Of a stretch of 64,000 nt of DNA, positions 10,701 to 18,713 are shown one piece after another; positions within the stretch are counted from its first letter, which is position 1, and each line of letters begins with the position of its first letter. The DNA comes from Elioraea sp. Lineage in GTDB: Bacteria > Pseudomonadota > Alphaproteobacteria > Acetobacterales > Acetobacteraceae. Below the pieces are notes generated by a model. The model worked only from the letters and a program-made list of their open reading frames with translations. It had not been told where the DNA came from and did no database searches. Made by a program: the position numbers and the translations under genes. Where the stretch lies: positions 1 through 64,000 of the forward strand of contig NZ_JALHPR010000023.1 in NCBI RefSeq assembly GCF_022842375.1, read 5' to 3'.

Positions 10701-13700
10701 TGTCGTTCGCCAGCACGCCGAGAGCGGGATTGCTGATGACGAGCGGCGTCTCCTCCGTCGCGTTGTAGCTGTCGGCGACGCCGACGGGTGCCGTGTTCGT
10801 GCCCTGGACGGTGATCGTGACGGTCGCGACGTTGCTGTCGAACTCGCCGTCATTCGCACGGTAGGTGAACTGGTCGGGGCCGAAATACCCGGCATTCGGC
10901 GTGTAGACGAAGCTGCCATTGGCGGCGAGGGCGAGCGTGCCGTTGTTCGGGCCGGCGACGAGCGCGGCGGTGAGCGCATCGCCATCGGGATCGCTGTCGT
11001 TGCCGAGCACGCCGGTGCCGGAGACTGTCAGCACCTGGCCCTGCTGCACGACATAGGCGTTGTTGAACGCCGTCGGCGGATCGCTCTCGGGGTTCACCGT
11101 GATCGTGACGGTGGCGATGTTGCCCAGGCTGGTGCCGTCATTGCCGCGATAGGTGAACTGGTCGGTGCCGGAGAAGTTCGCAAAGGGCGTGTAGACGAAG
11201 CTGCCATCGGTGTTCAGCACGAGCGTGCCGTGCGAGGGGCCGGACGCAACCGCGACAGTGAACGCATCGCCGTTCGCATCGCTGTCGTTGCCGACGACGC
11301 CGGGCGCGAACGCGTTCAGCACGCCGTCCTCGTCCACCTGGAAGGCATCGGGCTCCGCCAGCGGGGGCGGGTTGCCCGCCGTCAGCGCGTAGGCGGGGCT
11401 GAAATTGGTGCTGACGAAGTCTGCCGGCAACACGTTGAGGAAGCGCAGCACGTCGACCCAGCCGTTGATCGCCGAGGTCGGGCCGTCGCGGTCGCCCTGG
11501 AGCACGGTATCGTCGGCCGCGCCATCGCCGTCGACGTCGCGCGCGATCAGGCGCATGTGCTGCGTCGCGAACGGGTTCTGGCCGGACGAGAAGTTCTGCA
11601 GGCTTGCGCCACCGAGGTCGATGAAGACGACGTCGCCGTCACTCCCCGCCTCGAAGTCGATGATCGTGTCCGCAACCCAGGTCGCGTACGACGTCTGGTT
11701 GATGACGTAGGTTTCGAGATCGAAGCGATCACGGCCGGCCCCGCCAGTGAACAGGTCCGTCCCGGTGCTGTAGCTGACCAGGGCGAAGCGATCGTCGCCG
11801 GCGCCGCCGTTCTGCGTGTTGTTGCCCTCGTAGTCGTAGAGATAGTCCTCGCCGGCATCGCCGTTCAGCGTGTCGTTGCCGGCATCGCCACGGATGTCGT
11901 CGTTGTCCGACCCGCCCGACATCGTGTCGTTGCCCGTGCCGCCGCGGAGGTTGTCGGCGCCGCCGTCCCCGGTGAGCGTGTCGTTGCCCTGGTCGCCATA
12001 GATGAAGTCGTTGCCGTCACCGCCTGCGATCGTGTCGTTGCCGTAGCCGCCGCGGATGTCGTCGTTCTGCGAGCCGCCGGACATCGTGTCGTCATCCGGC
12101 GTGCCATAGAGGACGCCGAGGCGCGAGTTGTTGTCGGCATACGGGGTGCCGGTGATGAGCTGGCCAAGCCCGTCGGGGCTGTAGCCGAGGTCGTCATAGG
12201 TGTAGTCGACCCGGAAATTGGCGCGGGTGAAGGCAGTGGCCGTGGTGTTCTGCAACGTGAGCATCGTCACCCACTGCGCACCATCCGCAGCACCCGTCCT
12301 GTCGCCCTGGAACAGCGTGTTCGCACCGTCCTGCAGCAGGCGGAGGTAGCCGGCCGTGAAGGGGTTCACGTTGGCATCCCAGTTCGTGAACCAGTTGGAG
12401 CCGAGGTTGTTGAGGCGAAGCACGTCGCCCTGATCGCCGGTGGCAAAATCGGTCACCACGTCGATGGCGTAGGACGCAGGGGCCACGAGCCGGTAGTGGT
12501 AGATGTTGAGCAGGTCACGCCCGGACCCGGTCGTGATCGTGTCGGCGAAATTGTCCCAGCCGACATAGGTGACGACGTCATCGCCGCCGCCGCCGTTGAC
12601 GATGTTCGCACCCTGGCTGTCGTTGAACGTGTCCGCACCGTCGCCGCCGTTCAGCGTGTCGTTGCCGGCATCGCCGTCGAGCGTGTCGTTGCCCGTGCCA
12701 CCGTTCAGTGTGTCGATGCCCGCGCCGCCCGACAGGTTGTCGTTGCCGCCGTCACCGTTGACGGTGTCGTTGCCGTTCTCGCCAAAGACCGTGTCGTTGC
12801 CGTCGCCGCCCGAGACCGTGTCGTTGCCGTTGCCGCCGCGCACGTCATCGTTGCCCGACCCGCCATCGGCCGTGTCGTTGCCGTCATCGGCGCGGATGGT
12901 GTCGTCACCGTCGAGGCCGGCGATCGTGTCGCCGTCGACGCCGCCGAAGAGAGATTCGCTCAGCGCCGTGCCGGTGAGCGTCAGGCCGAGGCCGTCAGGG
13001 CTCCAGCCAGGCAGGAAGTTGTCGCGCGTGAAGGCGGCCGGCGCGATGTCGCGGAAGTAGAGCGCGGCGACGAAGCCGCCAGCCCCCGTCGGGCCGTCGC
13101 GGTCGACCTCGAGGACGGTGTCGTCCACCGTCGCGTCAGGATCGGAGGGGTGGGCGATGTCGATCGCGCGCAGCCGGATGTGGCCCGATGCGAACGGATT
13201 CGCCCCGTCGGTGTAGTTGGTCAGCGATGACGTGGAGACGAAGCTGTCCCATGCGAGATCGATGAAGTCGCCGCCGGGCCCACCGACGAAGTCCATGATG
13301 ATGTCGGCGACGTAGGAGCCGTTGATGTAGACATCATTCGAGAGCTCGACCTCGTCGCGGCCCGTACCCAGGGTGATGACGTCGACCGAGGTGCCCCAGC
13401 TGACCCACTGCACGCGGTCATTGCCGGCGCCGAGGTCGATGACGTTGCTGCCGGTGTAGTCCTCGACGAAATCGTCGCCGTCGCCCATCGCGTAGGTGTC
13501 GTTGCCGGCCGAGTTGTTGCCCGTGTCGTTGCCAGCGCCACCAATGATGGTGTCGGTGCCGCCGCCACCATTCAGGCTGTCGTTGCCTGCACCGCCATCG
13601 AGCGTGTCGTTGCCCTCGCCGCCGTTGATGGTGTCGTTGCCGCCACCGCCGCTCAGCGTGTCGTCACCAGCATTGGCGTTGATCGAATCGTTGGCCTCGC

Positions 13701-16700
13701 TACCGGTAAAGCTGAACCCCGTGCTGGTGTTGGCCAGCACGCGGATTGTTCCCGTGAGGTCGGTGTTCGCGACGCCATCGGTGATGCGATAGGTGAAGGT
13801 GTAGGTGCCGGCGGCGACGCCTGTGGCGTTGAAGCTCACCACGCCCGTTGCGGCGTTCTGGATCGTCAGCGTGCCCACCACGGGCGGCGTCAGGATGCTG
13901 ACCGACAGCGTGTCGGCGTCGGTGTCGAGCGCATCGCGCAACAGGCCGAGATTGGCCTGGAAGGTGTGGGTCTGGTTCGCGACAGCGACCATGTCGAACG
14001 GCACGGCCGTCGGCCCGCTGTTGTTGCCGGCACCGGGGAACGGGTCCACCCAGCGGTTCGAGTAGAAGAAGTCGTAGGCGTTGAAGGACCCGAGCGCGGT
14101 GTTCTGGAAGATCAGCGCCGTGGTCCAGCTCTCGCCGCCCGTGGCGCCGTTGCGGTCAGCCTGCAGCGCCACGTCATCGGCAGCACCATCGCCGTCGAAA
14201 TCGCCGGCGGCGAGGCGCATGAAGCCGGTCGCGAACGGGTTGGTGCTGGTCGTCCAGCCCTGGAGGGCACCGGCGAGGTCGTTGAGCAGGACGTATTCCT
14301 GCCCGTCGGCGATCGGCTGCGTTCCGGCAGCGAAATCGGTGATCAGGTCGGCCTCGACGCCGGCCGTGGTGATCGCCCGCCCGTCGAGGCGGTACACGTC
14401 GCTGCCTGCGCCGCCCGTGTAGGTGCTGCGGCCCGCGGCGTAGCTGACGTAGTAGAAGTCATCGTTGCCGGCACCGCCGTTCGAGACGTTCACGCCCTGG
14501 TAGTCGAAGAACGTGTCGTTGCCGTCACCGCCGCTCAGCGTGTCGTTGCCGGCATCGCCGTCGAGGCTGTCGTTGCCCGCGCCGCCGTCCAGCGTGTCGT
14601 TGCCGGCATTGCCGTTCAGCGTGTCGTTGCCGTCGCCACCATTCAGCGAGTCGTCACCCTCCTGGCCGTTCAACGTGTCGTTGCCGGCATCGCCGTTCAG
14701 CGTATCGTTACCGTAACGGCCATTCAGCGTGTCGTTGCCCGCACCGCCGGAGAGCGTGTCGTTCTCCGCCGTGCCGTTGATCGTCTCGGTCGTCGTGTCG
14801 TTGGTATCAGAGCCGACGTAGACGAGCCCCGTCGCCTGCGGGCCGAAGAAGGTGTTGTTGTCCTGGGCATAGCGGAAATTGAAGATGCCGAGCGTCGAGG
14901 CCTGCACGTTCTGCAGGATGAGCATGGCCACCCAGTCATCCCCGGCACCGTCGCGGTTGGCATCGAGGATCGTGTTCGCCCCATCCTGCCTGAGGCGCAG
15001 ATGGCCCGAGGCGAACAGGTCGGAGCCATAGCCGCCGGTGTTCTGGAAGCTGTTCCAGCTCTCGATGCCGATCACGTCGCCGGTCTGGCCACCGACGAAG
15101 TCAGTGACGATGTCCGCCACGCCGCCCGCTACCGCCCAGGCAGGGTAGACCAGATAGCTGTCGCGCCCCGCCCCACCGGCATATGTGGACACCCCAGGGC
15201 CGTAGCTGGCGTAGCGGACAAGATCGCTGCCGGCGCCGCCGTCGAACGTGTTGCTGCCCTGGTAGTCGTTGTTGATATCGTCGCCGTCGCCGCCCGTCAG
15301 CGTGTCGTTGCCCGCGTCGCCGTCGAGCGTGTCGTTGCCCTCGCCGCCGTTCAGCGTGTCGTTGCCGTTGTTGCCGTTCAGGTTGTCGTTGCCGTCGCCG
15401 CCGTTCAGCGTGTCGTTGCCCTCGCCGCCATTGAGCGTGTCATTGCCGCTCTCGCCGTTCAGCACGTCGTCGCCATCGCGGCCGTTGATGGTGTCATTGC
15501 CGAGGCCGCCGCTGATCACATCATCGCTCGGCGTGCCGTTCAGTGTCTCGCTGCCGGCGGTGCCGATGATCGTCTCGCCGACATTGTCGGGCGCATAGCC
15601 GGGCGCGCCGTTGGTGTCGTTCGCGATGTTGCCGGCGATGATGTCGGCTGGATCGACATCGATCAGCGCGACGATGCGCTGGAAGGTGAAGCCGCCGGCG
15701 CCCGCGTCACGGTCGAGCTCGAGGAACGTGTCGTCCGCCCCGTCGCCGTCGGCATCACCCACCACGAAGCGCAGCCAGCCACCGGTGAAGGGGTTCTGGC
15801 CCGTCAAGCGCCCGTTCATCTGGCCGAAGAGCTGGTCCAGCAGCAGCACGTCGCCGCCATACCCCGCCTGGAAGTCGAGGATCTGGTCGACCGTGTAGGA
15901 GAAGATCTCCCCCTGGTAGACGCGGAATGTGTCGACGCCGGAACCACCGGTGATCAGGTCAAGGCCCGTGGAGAACGAGACGTAGATGAAGAAATCCTCG
16001 CCCGCCCCGCCGTCCTGGGTGTTGTTGCCCTGGTACTCCTGGAACTGGTCGTTGCCGTCGCCGCCGCGGAGGATGTCGTCGCCCTGGTCGCCGTCGAGCG
16101 TGTCGGCGCCGTCGCCACCATCGAGCGTATCGTTGCCCAGGCCACCGTTCAGGATGTCGTTGCCGTCACCGCCATCGAGCGTATCGCGGCCATTGCTGCC
16201 GTTCAGCGTGTCCGCGCCGGCGCCGCCGACCAGCACGTCGTCGCCCCAGTCGCCGTTCAGCGTGTCGTTGCCGTTGCGGCCGACGAGCAGGTCGTTCGAG
16301 AGGCTGCCGTTGATGGTTTCGGCCAGCGGCGTGCCGGTGATGGAGAGGCCGACACCATCGGGCGCGTAGCCGCGCGGCTGGTCGCTGCCGACCCATGCGG
16401 AATGGCTGAAGTTGAACAGGGTGAAGGCGGCAGGGGCGATGTTGGCGAAGTTCAGCACCGTGACCCAGTCGCTGCCCTGGCCGTCGCGGTTGGCCTGCAG
16501 CGCCGTGTCGTCCGCCCCATCGGCATCGAGGTCGACGGAGACGAGGCGCAGGTAGCCGGAGGTGAAGGGGTTCGCAGCGGTCGGAAAGCCCTGGAATGTG
16601 CCGATCAGTGTATCGAGCCGGACATTGTCGCCGCCGGGGCCACCCTGGAAATCAGTGATCGTGTCGGGAAGGGTGCCGGCGATGCTCCAGGTATAGTCGA

Positions 16701-17142
16701 GGCGGTAGAAGTCGCGGTCAGCACCGCCGGCCAGCGTCGAGGCGCCAGGGCCGTAGCTGACGTAGAACACGGTGTCGTTGCCGGTGCCGCCGTTCCAGGT
16801 GTTGGCACCCTGGAAGTCGTTGTTCTGGTCGTTGCCGTTGCCGCCGATCAGTGTGTCATCGCCCTGCTCGCCGTCGATCGTGTCGTTGCCCTCGCCACCG
16901 TCGATCGTGTCGTTCTCGGTGCCGCCCGAGAGATTGTCGTTGCCGCCCTCGCCGTTGATCGTGTCGGCGCCGGACCCGCCACTGACGCTGTCGTTGCCGT
17001 CGCCGGCCGAGATGGTGTCGTTGCCCCCGCCGCCACTGATCGAATCGCCGACGTCCGTCGCGTTGCCGAGGCCGTTGTTGGAGCCACCCGCGGCAGCCGT
17101 GCGGATGATGTCGTCACCAGAGGTGCCGGTGATGTTGGCCAT
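4780..17142 (-). CDS. giant secreted RTX / cadherin-like repeat protein (putative adhesin, type I secretion substrate)
   Basis: A 4,120-residue protein starting [13 protein letters not shown]. There is no N-terminal signal peptide. Residues 1 to about 1915 hold seven alternating modules. Each has a run of calcium-binding RTX nonapeptides (GGxGxDxLx type) followed by a roughly 150-residue spacer with ITDF..G.GGD, NPF..G.LRL and DGDGADDT motifs. These spacers resemble the C-terminal target domain of VC_A0849-type substrates. Residues 1925-3820 form 20 tandem cadherin-like/Big_9 domains (APVAVDD...[10 protein letters not shown]...FTYT.NDG). A unique region (3825-4000), a short RTX block (about 4010-4060) and a tail ending FLFV complete it. 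ATG 17142 is preferred over 17178 because GGGGGAG lies 10 bases upstream. The role (adhesion, biofilm matrix or S-layer) is inferred from architecture. Confidence 0.88.
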   Translation of the reverse strand: MANITGTSGDDIIRTAAAGGSNNGLGNATDVGDSISGGGGNDTISAGDGNDSVSGGSGADTINGEGGNDNLSGGTENDTIDGGEGNDTIDGEQGDDTLIGGNGNDQNNDFQGANTWNGGTGNDTVFYVSYGPGASTLAGGADRDFYRLDYTWSIAGTLPDTITDFQGGPGGDNVRLDTLIGTFQGFPTAANPFTSGYLRLVSVDLDADGADDTALQANRDGQGSDWVTVLNFANIAPAAFTLFNFSHSAWVGSDQPRGYAPDGVGLSITGTPLAETINGSLSNDLLVGRNGNDTLNGDWGDDVLVGGAGADTLNGSNGRDTLDGGDGNDILNGGLGNDTLDGGDGADTLDGDQGDDILRGGDGNDQFQEYQGNNTQDGGAGEDFFIYVSFSTGLDLITGGSGVDTFRVYQGEIFSYTVDQILDFQAGYGGDVLLLDQLFGQMNGRLTGQNPFTGGWLRFVVGDADGDGADDTFLELDRDAGAGGFTFQRIVALIDVDPADIIAGNIANDTNGAPGYAPDNVGETIIGTAGSETLNGTPSDDVISGGLGNDTINGRDGDDVLNGESGNDTLNGGEGNDTLNGGDGNDNLNGNNGNDTLNGGEGNDTLDGDAGNDTLTGGDGDDINNDYQGSNTFDGGAGSDLVRYASYGPGVSTYAGGAGRDSYLVYPAWAVAGGVADIVTDFVGGQTGDVIGIESWNSFQNTGGYGSDLFASGHLRLRQDGANTILDANRDGAGDDWVAMLILQNVQASTLGIFNFRYAQDNNTFFGPQATGLVYVGSDTNDTTTETINGTAENDTLSGGAGNDTLNGRYGNDTLNGDAGNDTLNGQEGDDSLNGGDGNDTLNGNAGNDTLDGGAGNDSLDGDAGNDTLSGGDGNDTFFDYQGVNVSNGGAGNDDFYYVSYAAGRSTYTGGAGSDVYRLDGRAITTAGVEADLITDFAAGTQPIADGQEYVLLNDLAGALQGWTTSTNPFATGFMRLAAGDFDGDGAADDVALQADRNGATGGESWTTALIFQNTALGSFNAYDFFYSNRWVDPFPGAGNNSGPTAVPFDMVAVANQTHTFQANLGLLRDALDTDADTLSVSILTPPVVGTLTIQNAATGVVSFNATGVAAGTYTFTYRITDGVANTDLTGTIRVLANTSTGFSFTGSEANDSINANAGDDTLSGGGGNDTINGGEGNDTLDGGAGNDSLNGGGGTDTIIGGAGNDTGNNSAGNDTYAMGDGDDFVEDYTGSNVIDLGAGNDRVQWVSWGTSVDVITLGTGRDEVELSNDVYINGSYVADIIMDFVGGPGGDFIDLAWDSFVSTSSLTNYTDGANPFASGHIRLRAIDIAHPSDPDATVDDTVLEVDRDGPTGAGGFVAALYFRDIAPAAFTRDNFLPGWSPDGLGLTLTGTALSESLFGGVDGDTIAGLDGDDTIRADDGNDTADGGSGNDDVRGGNGNDTVSGGDGNDTVFGENGNDTVNGDGGNDNLSGGAGIDTLNGGTGNDTLDGDAGNDTLNGGDGADTFNDSQGANIVNGGGGDDVVTYVGWDNFADTITTGSGRDLLNIYHYRLVAPASYAIDVVTDFATGDQGDVLRLNNLGSNWFTNWDANVNPFTAGYLRLLQDGANTLFQGDRTGAADGAQWVTMLTLQNTTATAFTRANFRVDYTYDDLGYSPDGLGQLITGTPYADNNSRLGVLYGTPDDDTMSGGSQNDDIRGGYGNDTIAGGDGNDFIYGDQGNDTLTGDGGADNLRGGTGNDTMSGGSDNDDIRGDAGNDTLNGDAGEDYLYDYEGNNTQNGGAGDDRFALVSYSTGTDLFTGGAGRDRFDLETYVINQTSYATWVADTIIDFEAGSDGDVVFIDLGGASLQNFSSGQNPFATQHMRLIARDVDGDGAADDTVLQGDRDGPTSAINGWVDVLRFLNVLPADFVSTNFSPAYALTAGNPPPLAEPDAFQVDEDGVLNAFAPGVVGNDSDANGDAFTVAVASGPSHGTLVLNTDGSFVYTPFANFSGTDQFTYRGNDGTSLGNIATVTITVNPESDPPTAFNNAYVVQQGQVLTVSGTGVLGNDSDPDGDALTAALVAGPNNGTLALAANGSFVYTPNAGYFGPDQFTYRANDGEFDSNVATVTITVQGTNTAPVGVADSYNATEETPLVISNPALGVLANDTDGQGDTLTAALNGVSGGTVTLNANGTFTFTPAANFQGTGGFTYRPNDGQALGNVTSVQIIVANTNDAPVADNDSYAVTEDGTLIVNAANGVLQGDNDIDPSEVLTAILAAGPANGTLALAADGSFTYTPNANFAGQDSFTYRANDGEANSNLATVTITVNPVNDAPVAVVDAYVIDEDGLLEVNAANGVLANDSDAEGSALTAQLVSGPGNGSFALNADGSFEYIPSPNFNGQVSFTYRASDGIALSAATTVTINVTAVNDAPVAVGNGYALAEDASLVIAAPGVLGNDSDPDGNPLSAVLVTGPANGVLALNADGSFTYTPNANFFGGDSFTYRASDGALQSAAVTVSLSVNAVNDAPVAVDDAANATFQTPLVIPVAALLGNDTDVDNPVLSITGVGGAVNGTVSLAAGVITFTPNAGFSGAAGFTYTVSDGSLTDTGAVAVTVAPPGNTPPVAVNDAFSGDEDTVLSGNVLANDTDADGNTLTATLVTGPASGTLVLNANGSFTYDAGANASGAASFTYRVNDGTVNGNVATVSLTVNAVNDTPTATNGAFATNEDTAFVGNLLTLLGASDIDGDDLDIVSVGTTGLGGFAVDNETGVFTFTPDANENGAGSVQVALTDGVATVVRTLSLTVNAVNDAPTGTDGAFATNEDTAFTGNLLTLLGASDVDGDDLDIVSVGTTGLGLFSVDNETGAFTFTPDANENGVGSVNVMYGDGSVSITRTLSLTVTPVNDAPVAGDDSAVTAFETPLVLPFATLFANDTDADGPAPIITSVGNAVGGSVVLNAGSVLFTPTAGFSGAGSFVYTISDGTASDSATVTVLVGAPGNRAPVAVADSIVGFEDNDIGGNVLANDTDADGNALTASLVAGPANGTLVLNANGTFLYTPDANFNGADSFSYRANDGSANSNLAVVQLTVQALNDAPVADDDFFDFHAASITIPAATLLLNDSDVDGDTLGISAFGGATNGTVSFDGTSFTYTPNAGFFGLDSFTYTVSDGNGGSDTATVAVALRNDVPVANDDAFNTRAQTAIDIPLAAVLGNDTDGDGDTLGVSAFGGATNGTVSFNGTRFIYTPDDDFVGQDSFTYTVADGFGGTDSATVTVNVVNAAPDAVNDVIVYHAASVQVTAASLLANDTDVDGDTLGISAFGGATNGTVSFDGTSFTYTPNAGFFGLDSFTYTVSDGFGGSDTATVSVQLRNSVPVAVDDQFNASFQTPLVITTAQLLGNDADADGDTLSIAAFGGASNGTVSFSGGSFTYTPNAGFVGLDTFTYAVNDGFGGTDVATVSVTVNGSGNAAPVAVDDVLATRPGQPVLIDVQALVSNDTDADGDTLSFDFIVSGVTSGTLVGDAFGNFTYTPNAGFAGQDSFAYQVRDGAGGTDIGTVTITIVNATPVAADDAVTTRPGQTIAIAATDLLANDSDGDGDALTIDLLVDTTANGLLLITNDGFTYTPNFGFVGQDEFTYRVTDGFGAIDTATVTINVVNAAPVAVDDTVTYHARSFTFLAASLLANDTDADGDTLDFETIVGPLNGTLVSDITSTTLTYTPPDNFFGSETFTYTVKDGFGGFASATVTMTLVNEAPVAVDDVFSTAFDSALQIRTAQVLGNDTDADGDALVVSGAGAAANGSVTFVANLGFLYRPNPGFVGLDTFTYTVDDGLGGTDTATVSVIVGAAPVPTTAFQISQGGTGNPPGSIPSGPPLSPAQLALIETAPTLLEGQPFTRLENEDTWNGFKNAAFGPGEYTPLFGENILFANFVDNRIDLSDAVGVDLDVVIVGGKRGLLKTADGDDAATWYFHSNEGTWSNLATIDTGLGNDTIFVSSINLTTLDNALLADNPVPNNGSFWNANYDGRFSVARVEAGAGDDTITAAGRTRLEAFGGAGDDVITGALGNDLIVGGNDNDTLRGGAGADRFRFDNNDGADEILDFSVAQGDRVQLSSGGSYTLAGTSFTYGTTTVTADNGHVWTAADFLFV
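5250..5530 (-). other. conserved segment shared with the 634-residue secreted protein
   Basis: Within the giant protein, residues about 3872-3965 read WNGFKN (W3877), then NFVDNRIDL and [11 protein letters not shown]...GDDA. The same ordered landmarks occur in the 634-residue protein at residues about 121-190: WNGIKN, NFVDVRIKL, VVNIENVKRGEL...GVDA. In both, an acidic GAGDDT or GGGDDV RTX-like stretch follows. I do not recognise this as a named domain. Confidence 0.55.
7148..7291 (-). repeat. 144-bp perfect direct repeat, copy A (cadherin-like unit 15)
   Basis: The 144 bases at 7148-7291 are identical to 7703-7846, offset by 555 bases. They encode the core [14 protein letters not shown]...[15 protein letters not shown] of repeat units 15 and 13. 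The intervening unit 14 has diverged, so the identity looks recent (duplication or gene conversion). Confidence 0.9.
7703..7846 (-). repeat. 144-bp perfect direct repeat, copy B (cadherin-like unit 13)
   Basis: Second copy of the block at 7148-7291. Identity ends at 7847, where GTCGGTGTCG in copy A becomes GTCGCTGTCG here. Confidence 0.9.
11400..17110 (-). repeat. seven RTX-plus-spacer modules of the giant protein
   Basis: On the coding strand, RTX nonapeptide runs lie approximately at 17100-16800, 16330-16030, 15560-15270, 14790-14515, 13700-13500, 12960-12620 and 12110-11860. Each is followed by a spacer containing a LRL/LRF/MRL line: [60 protein letters not shown] and [11 protein letters not shown] single extra Ig/cadherin-like domain follows module 4 (about 14030-13730). 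Boundaries are approximate. Confidence 0.75.
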
Positions 17143-17207
17143 ACGACTGTAGCTCCCCCGCCCGAGCGCCCCGCCCATCGCTGACGGAGGGCCGCACTGA
17201 TACGTTA

Positions 17208-17236
17208 ACGATATCGAAAGAACGCGACCGCGCCAA
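17208..17236 (-). promoter_or_regulatory. candidate sigma-70-type promoter of the giant RTX gene
   Basis: On the minus strand TTGGCG (17236-17231) and TATCGT (17213-17208) are separated by exactly 17 bases, 66 bases upstream of ATG 17142. The match is moderate and no transcript data exist. Confidence 0.35.
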
Positions 17237-17288
17237 GGTCAGGCCGGTCCCGTTTCGTTAAATATCTGGAACAGACTCATGTATTCGG

Positions 17289-17304
17289 CGTGACGTGGCT
17301 CACA
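17289..17304. promoter_or_regulatory. CRP/FNR-family-like palindrome upstream of the giant RTX gene
   Basis: CGTGACGTGGCTCACA fits the TGTGA-N6-TCACA consensus with one mismatch. It lies in the 288-base divergent gap, 147 bases upstream of the giant gene and 127 bases upstream of the gene at 17431. A perfect version lies at 20975-20990. Confidence 0.4.
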
Positions 17305-17430
17305 CCCCGACAGGCGCGTCTCAGGCCGAAATCGCGCCACGCGTGCCGCCCGACGTCGCCGCGCAACCGTCGATGGCTTGAAGGTTAATGATCCATTGAC
17401 GCAGGGTGCTGGCCGAACAGGAGACACATC

Positions 17431-17799
17431 ATGCCGCGCATCCGCGAGTACCGCCGCATCGACTTCGGCACCGACATGATCGCCGAGGCGCTGCGCCTCT
17501 GCATCGCCGACATCATTCGCCTGGACATGCCCGACGCGCAGCTTGACCATGTGCGCATGGCGGAAGGCACCGACGACTCCGAGGAAGCCGTGGTGGTGGC
17601 GCGCTGGCGGCGGACCGGCGGCCTCTATCGCGACTGCACGATGGACGCCGAGGAGGTGACGGCCGTTCTCATCGGCTGGTGCAGGATCGCCGGCATCCCG
17701 CTGCCGAGGCACGGCGAGAAGGCGCTCGAGCCCGCGGCCGACGGGGTGACGCTGGTGATCCGCCAGAAGGGGCTCGCCCGCCCCGATGCCCTTCACTGA
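17431..17799 (+). CDS. hypothetical protein, 122 residues
   Basis: Soluble 122-residue protein starting MPRIREYRRIDFGTDMIAEAL; I do not recognise a family. AGGAGA lies 8 bases before ATG 17431. It contains two cysteines (LCIAD and GWCRIAG), no membrane segment, and ends ARPDALH. Its 3' end overlaps the start of the deoxyribosyltransferase-like gene by 14 bases, which suggests translational coupling and perhaps a shared pathway. Confidence 0.7.
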   Translation: MPRIREYRRIDFGTDMIAEALRLCIADIIRLDMPDAQLDHVRMAEGTDDSEEAVVVARWRRTGGLYRDCTMDAEEVTAVLIGWCRIAGIPLPRHGEKALEPAADGVTLVIRQKGLARPDALH

Positions 17800-18382
17800 A
17801 CAGGACGCGACACTGCACGCACGCACACCCGAAGCACCGCCGCGGCCCCGCATCTACCTGGCGGGGCCGGAGGTGTTCCTGCCCGATGCGCTCGACGTGC
17901 TCGCGGCCAAGAAGGGCATCTGCCTTCCCCTCGGCCTCGATCCCGTCGCGCCGCTGATCGACACGCCCCCGCCGCCGGCCACCACCGCGCGGGCGCGCGC
18001 GTTCGCGATCGCCGCTGGCAACGAGGCGTTGATCAGGAGCTGTGTCGCCGTCATCGCGAACCTGTCGCCGTTCCGCGGCGCCTCGGCCGATGCGGGCACG
18101 GTCTACGAGGTCGGGCTTGCGCGCGGGCTCGGCCTGAAGCTGTTCGCCTACACGACCGACCCGCGCGAGTATGCCGCGCGCGTACTGTCTGACCCGGACG
18201 GGCTGGACATCGAGGATTTCGGCCTGTCCGACAACCTGATGATCGAGGGCGGCATCGCGGCGGCGGGCGGCAGCTTCGTGCGCGTCACCGCCCCGGCTGC
18301 CGATCCGTGGCGCGACCTCGATGCCTTCACCGCCTGCGCGCGCGCCGCCGCGGCAGCCCTCGCGCCGCAGCGACGGGGCTGA
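17786..18382 (+). CDS. nucleoside 2-deoxyribosyltransferase-like protein
   Basis: The 198-residue protein has the family's opening strand IYLAGPEVFLPDA, the central VIANLSPFRGASADAGTVYE with its acidic catalytic-region residues, the helix GLARGLGLKLFAY, and the closing GLSDNLMIEGG. These enzymes transfer 2-deoxyribose between bases or hydrolyse (deoxy)nucleotides in nucleotide salvage. Length is slightly above the usual 150-170 because of a proline-rich N-terminal extension. It begins inside the end of the preceding gene. Confidence 0.85.
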   Translation: MPFTEQDATLHARTPEAPPRPRIYLAGPEVFLPDALDVLAAKKGICLPLGLDPVAPLIDTPPPPATTARARAFAIAAGNEALIRSCVAVIANLSPFRGASADAGTVYEVGLARGLGLKLFAYTTDPREYAARVLSDPDGLDIEDFGLSDNLMIEGGIAAAGGSFVRVTAPAADPWRDLDAFTACARAAAAALAPQRRG

Positions 18383-18713
18383 TCGCAGCGCCGCCCTCCG
18401 CCGCTGAAGCGGCCGGGTCGTCGATGGTCACCTCGCCGCACCTGGTGAATGCGCGGCCGTAACGGATACCGGCCGCGTCCATGCACCGCATCTCGCCATC
18501 ACGCGCGTTCACGTAGCCCGCACCGATACCGCGGCTCCAAGGCGCGTTCCGATCGATTGGCATCGATCGATCGGAAGGCCGTCCGCTCGACGGGTGCATG
18601 GGGCGTTCGGCCGTGCGCCGGACACGGAAAGGGCGGGATGGTTGCCCACCCCGCCCAATGCGCCGTGCCGCGTGCCCGCCCGGCCTGGCTTTCGCCCGGC
18701 CGGAAGGACAGGA
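18383..18713. other. 331-bp gap between convergent genes, with a possible small antisense ORF
   Basis: It contains the terminator at 18631-18656. On the minus strand a frame open from 18599 to 18327 has coding-like third-position GC from about 18530 on. It could give a 54-residue peptide from ATG 18491 (MRCMDAAGIRYGRAFTRCGE...). That ORF overlaps the 3' end of the deoxyribosyltransferase gene antisense by 56 bases. I do not recognise it and cannot decide whether it is expressed. Confidence 0.3.
18627..18656 (-). terminator. Rho-independent terminator of the 634-residue RTX protein gene
   Basis: GGGCGGG (18631-18637) pairs with CCCGCCC (18650-18656), with further inner pairing. Read on the minus strand it is followed by TTTCC. 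It lies about 60 bases past the stop codon of the gene at 18714-20618. Confidence 0.7.

Larger units (their letters stand above)
5685..11373 (-). repeat. array of 20 cadherin-like (Big_9-type) protein repeats
   Basis: Twenty consecutive units of about 90-98 residues begin (N/D)xAPVAxDD or PPTA, contain a calcium-type NDTDxDGD loop and TLxxxxNGSFxYTPNANFxGxDSFTYRxNDG, and close with [11 protein letters not shown]. Counting from the N-terminal side, units 13 and 15 are nearly identical and flank the related unit 14. Units 9 and 10 are also a close pair (ATNEDTAF...LLTLLGAS). Units 13-20 carry NGTVSF/FGGTD variants, and units 1-8 carry [11 protein letters not shown] variants. Such arrays form extended calcium-stiffened stalks in large bacterial adhesins. 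Confidence 0.85.

Noticed and set aside
11860-17100. Short regularly spaced DNA repeats resembling a CRISPR array
   Set aside because: The period is 27 bases within an open frame and encodes RTX nonapeptides; there are no constant repeats with unique spacers and no cas genes.
11230-17184. Two further long plus-strand frames opposite the RTX modules (11230-13230 and 13966-17184)
   Set aside because: They are shadows of GC-rich codon bias. The proteins are valine/alanine/arginine repeats mirroring GND triplets of RTX units.
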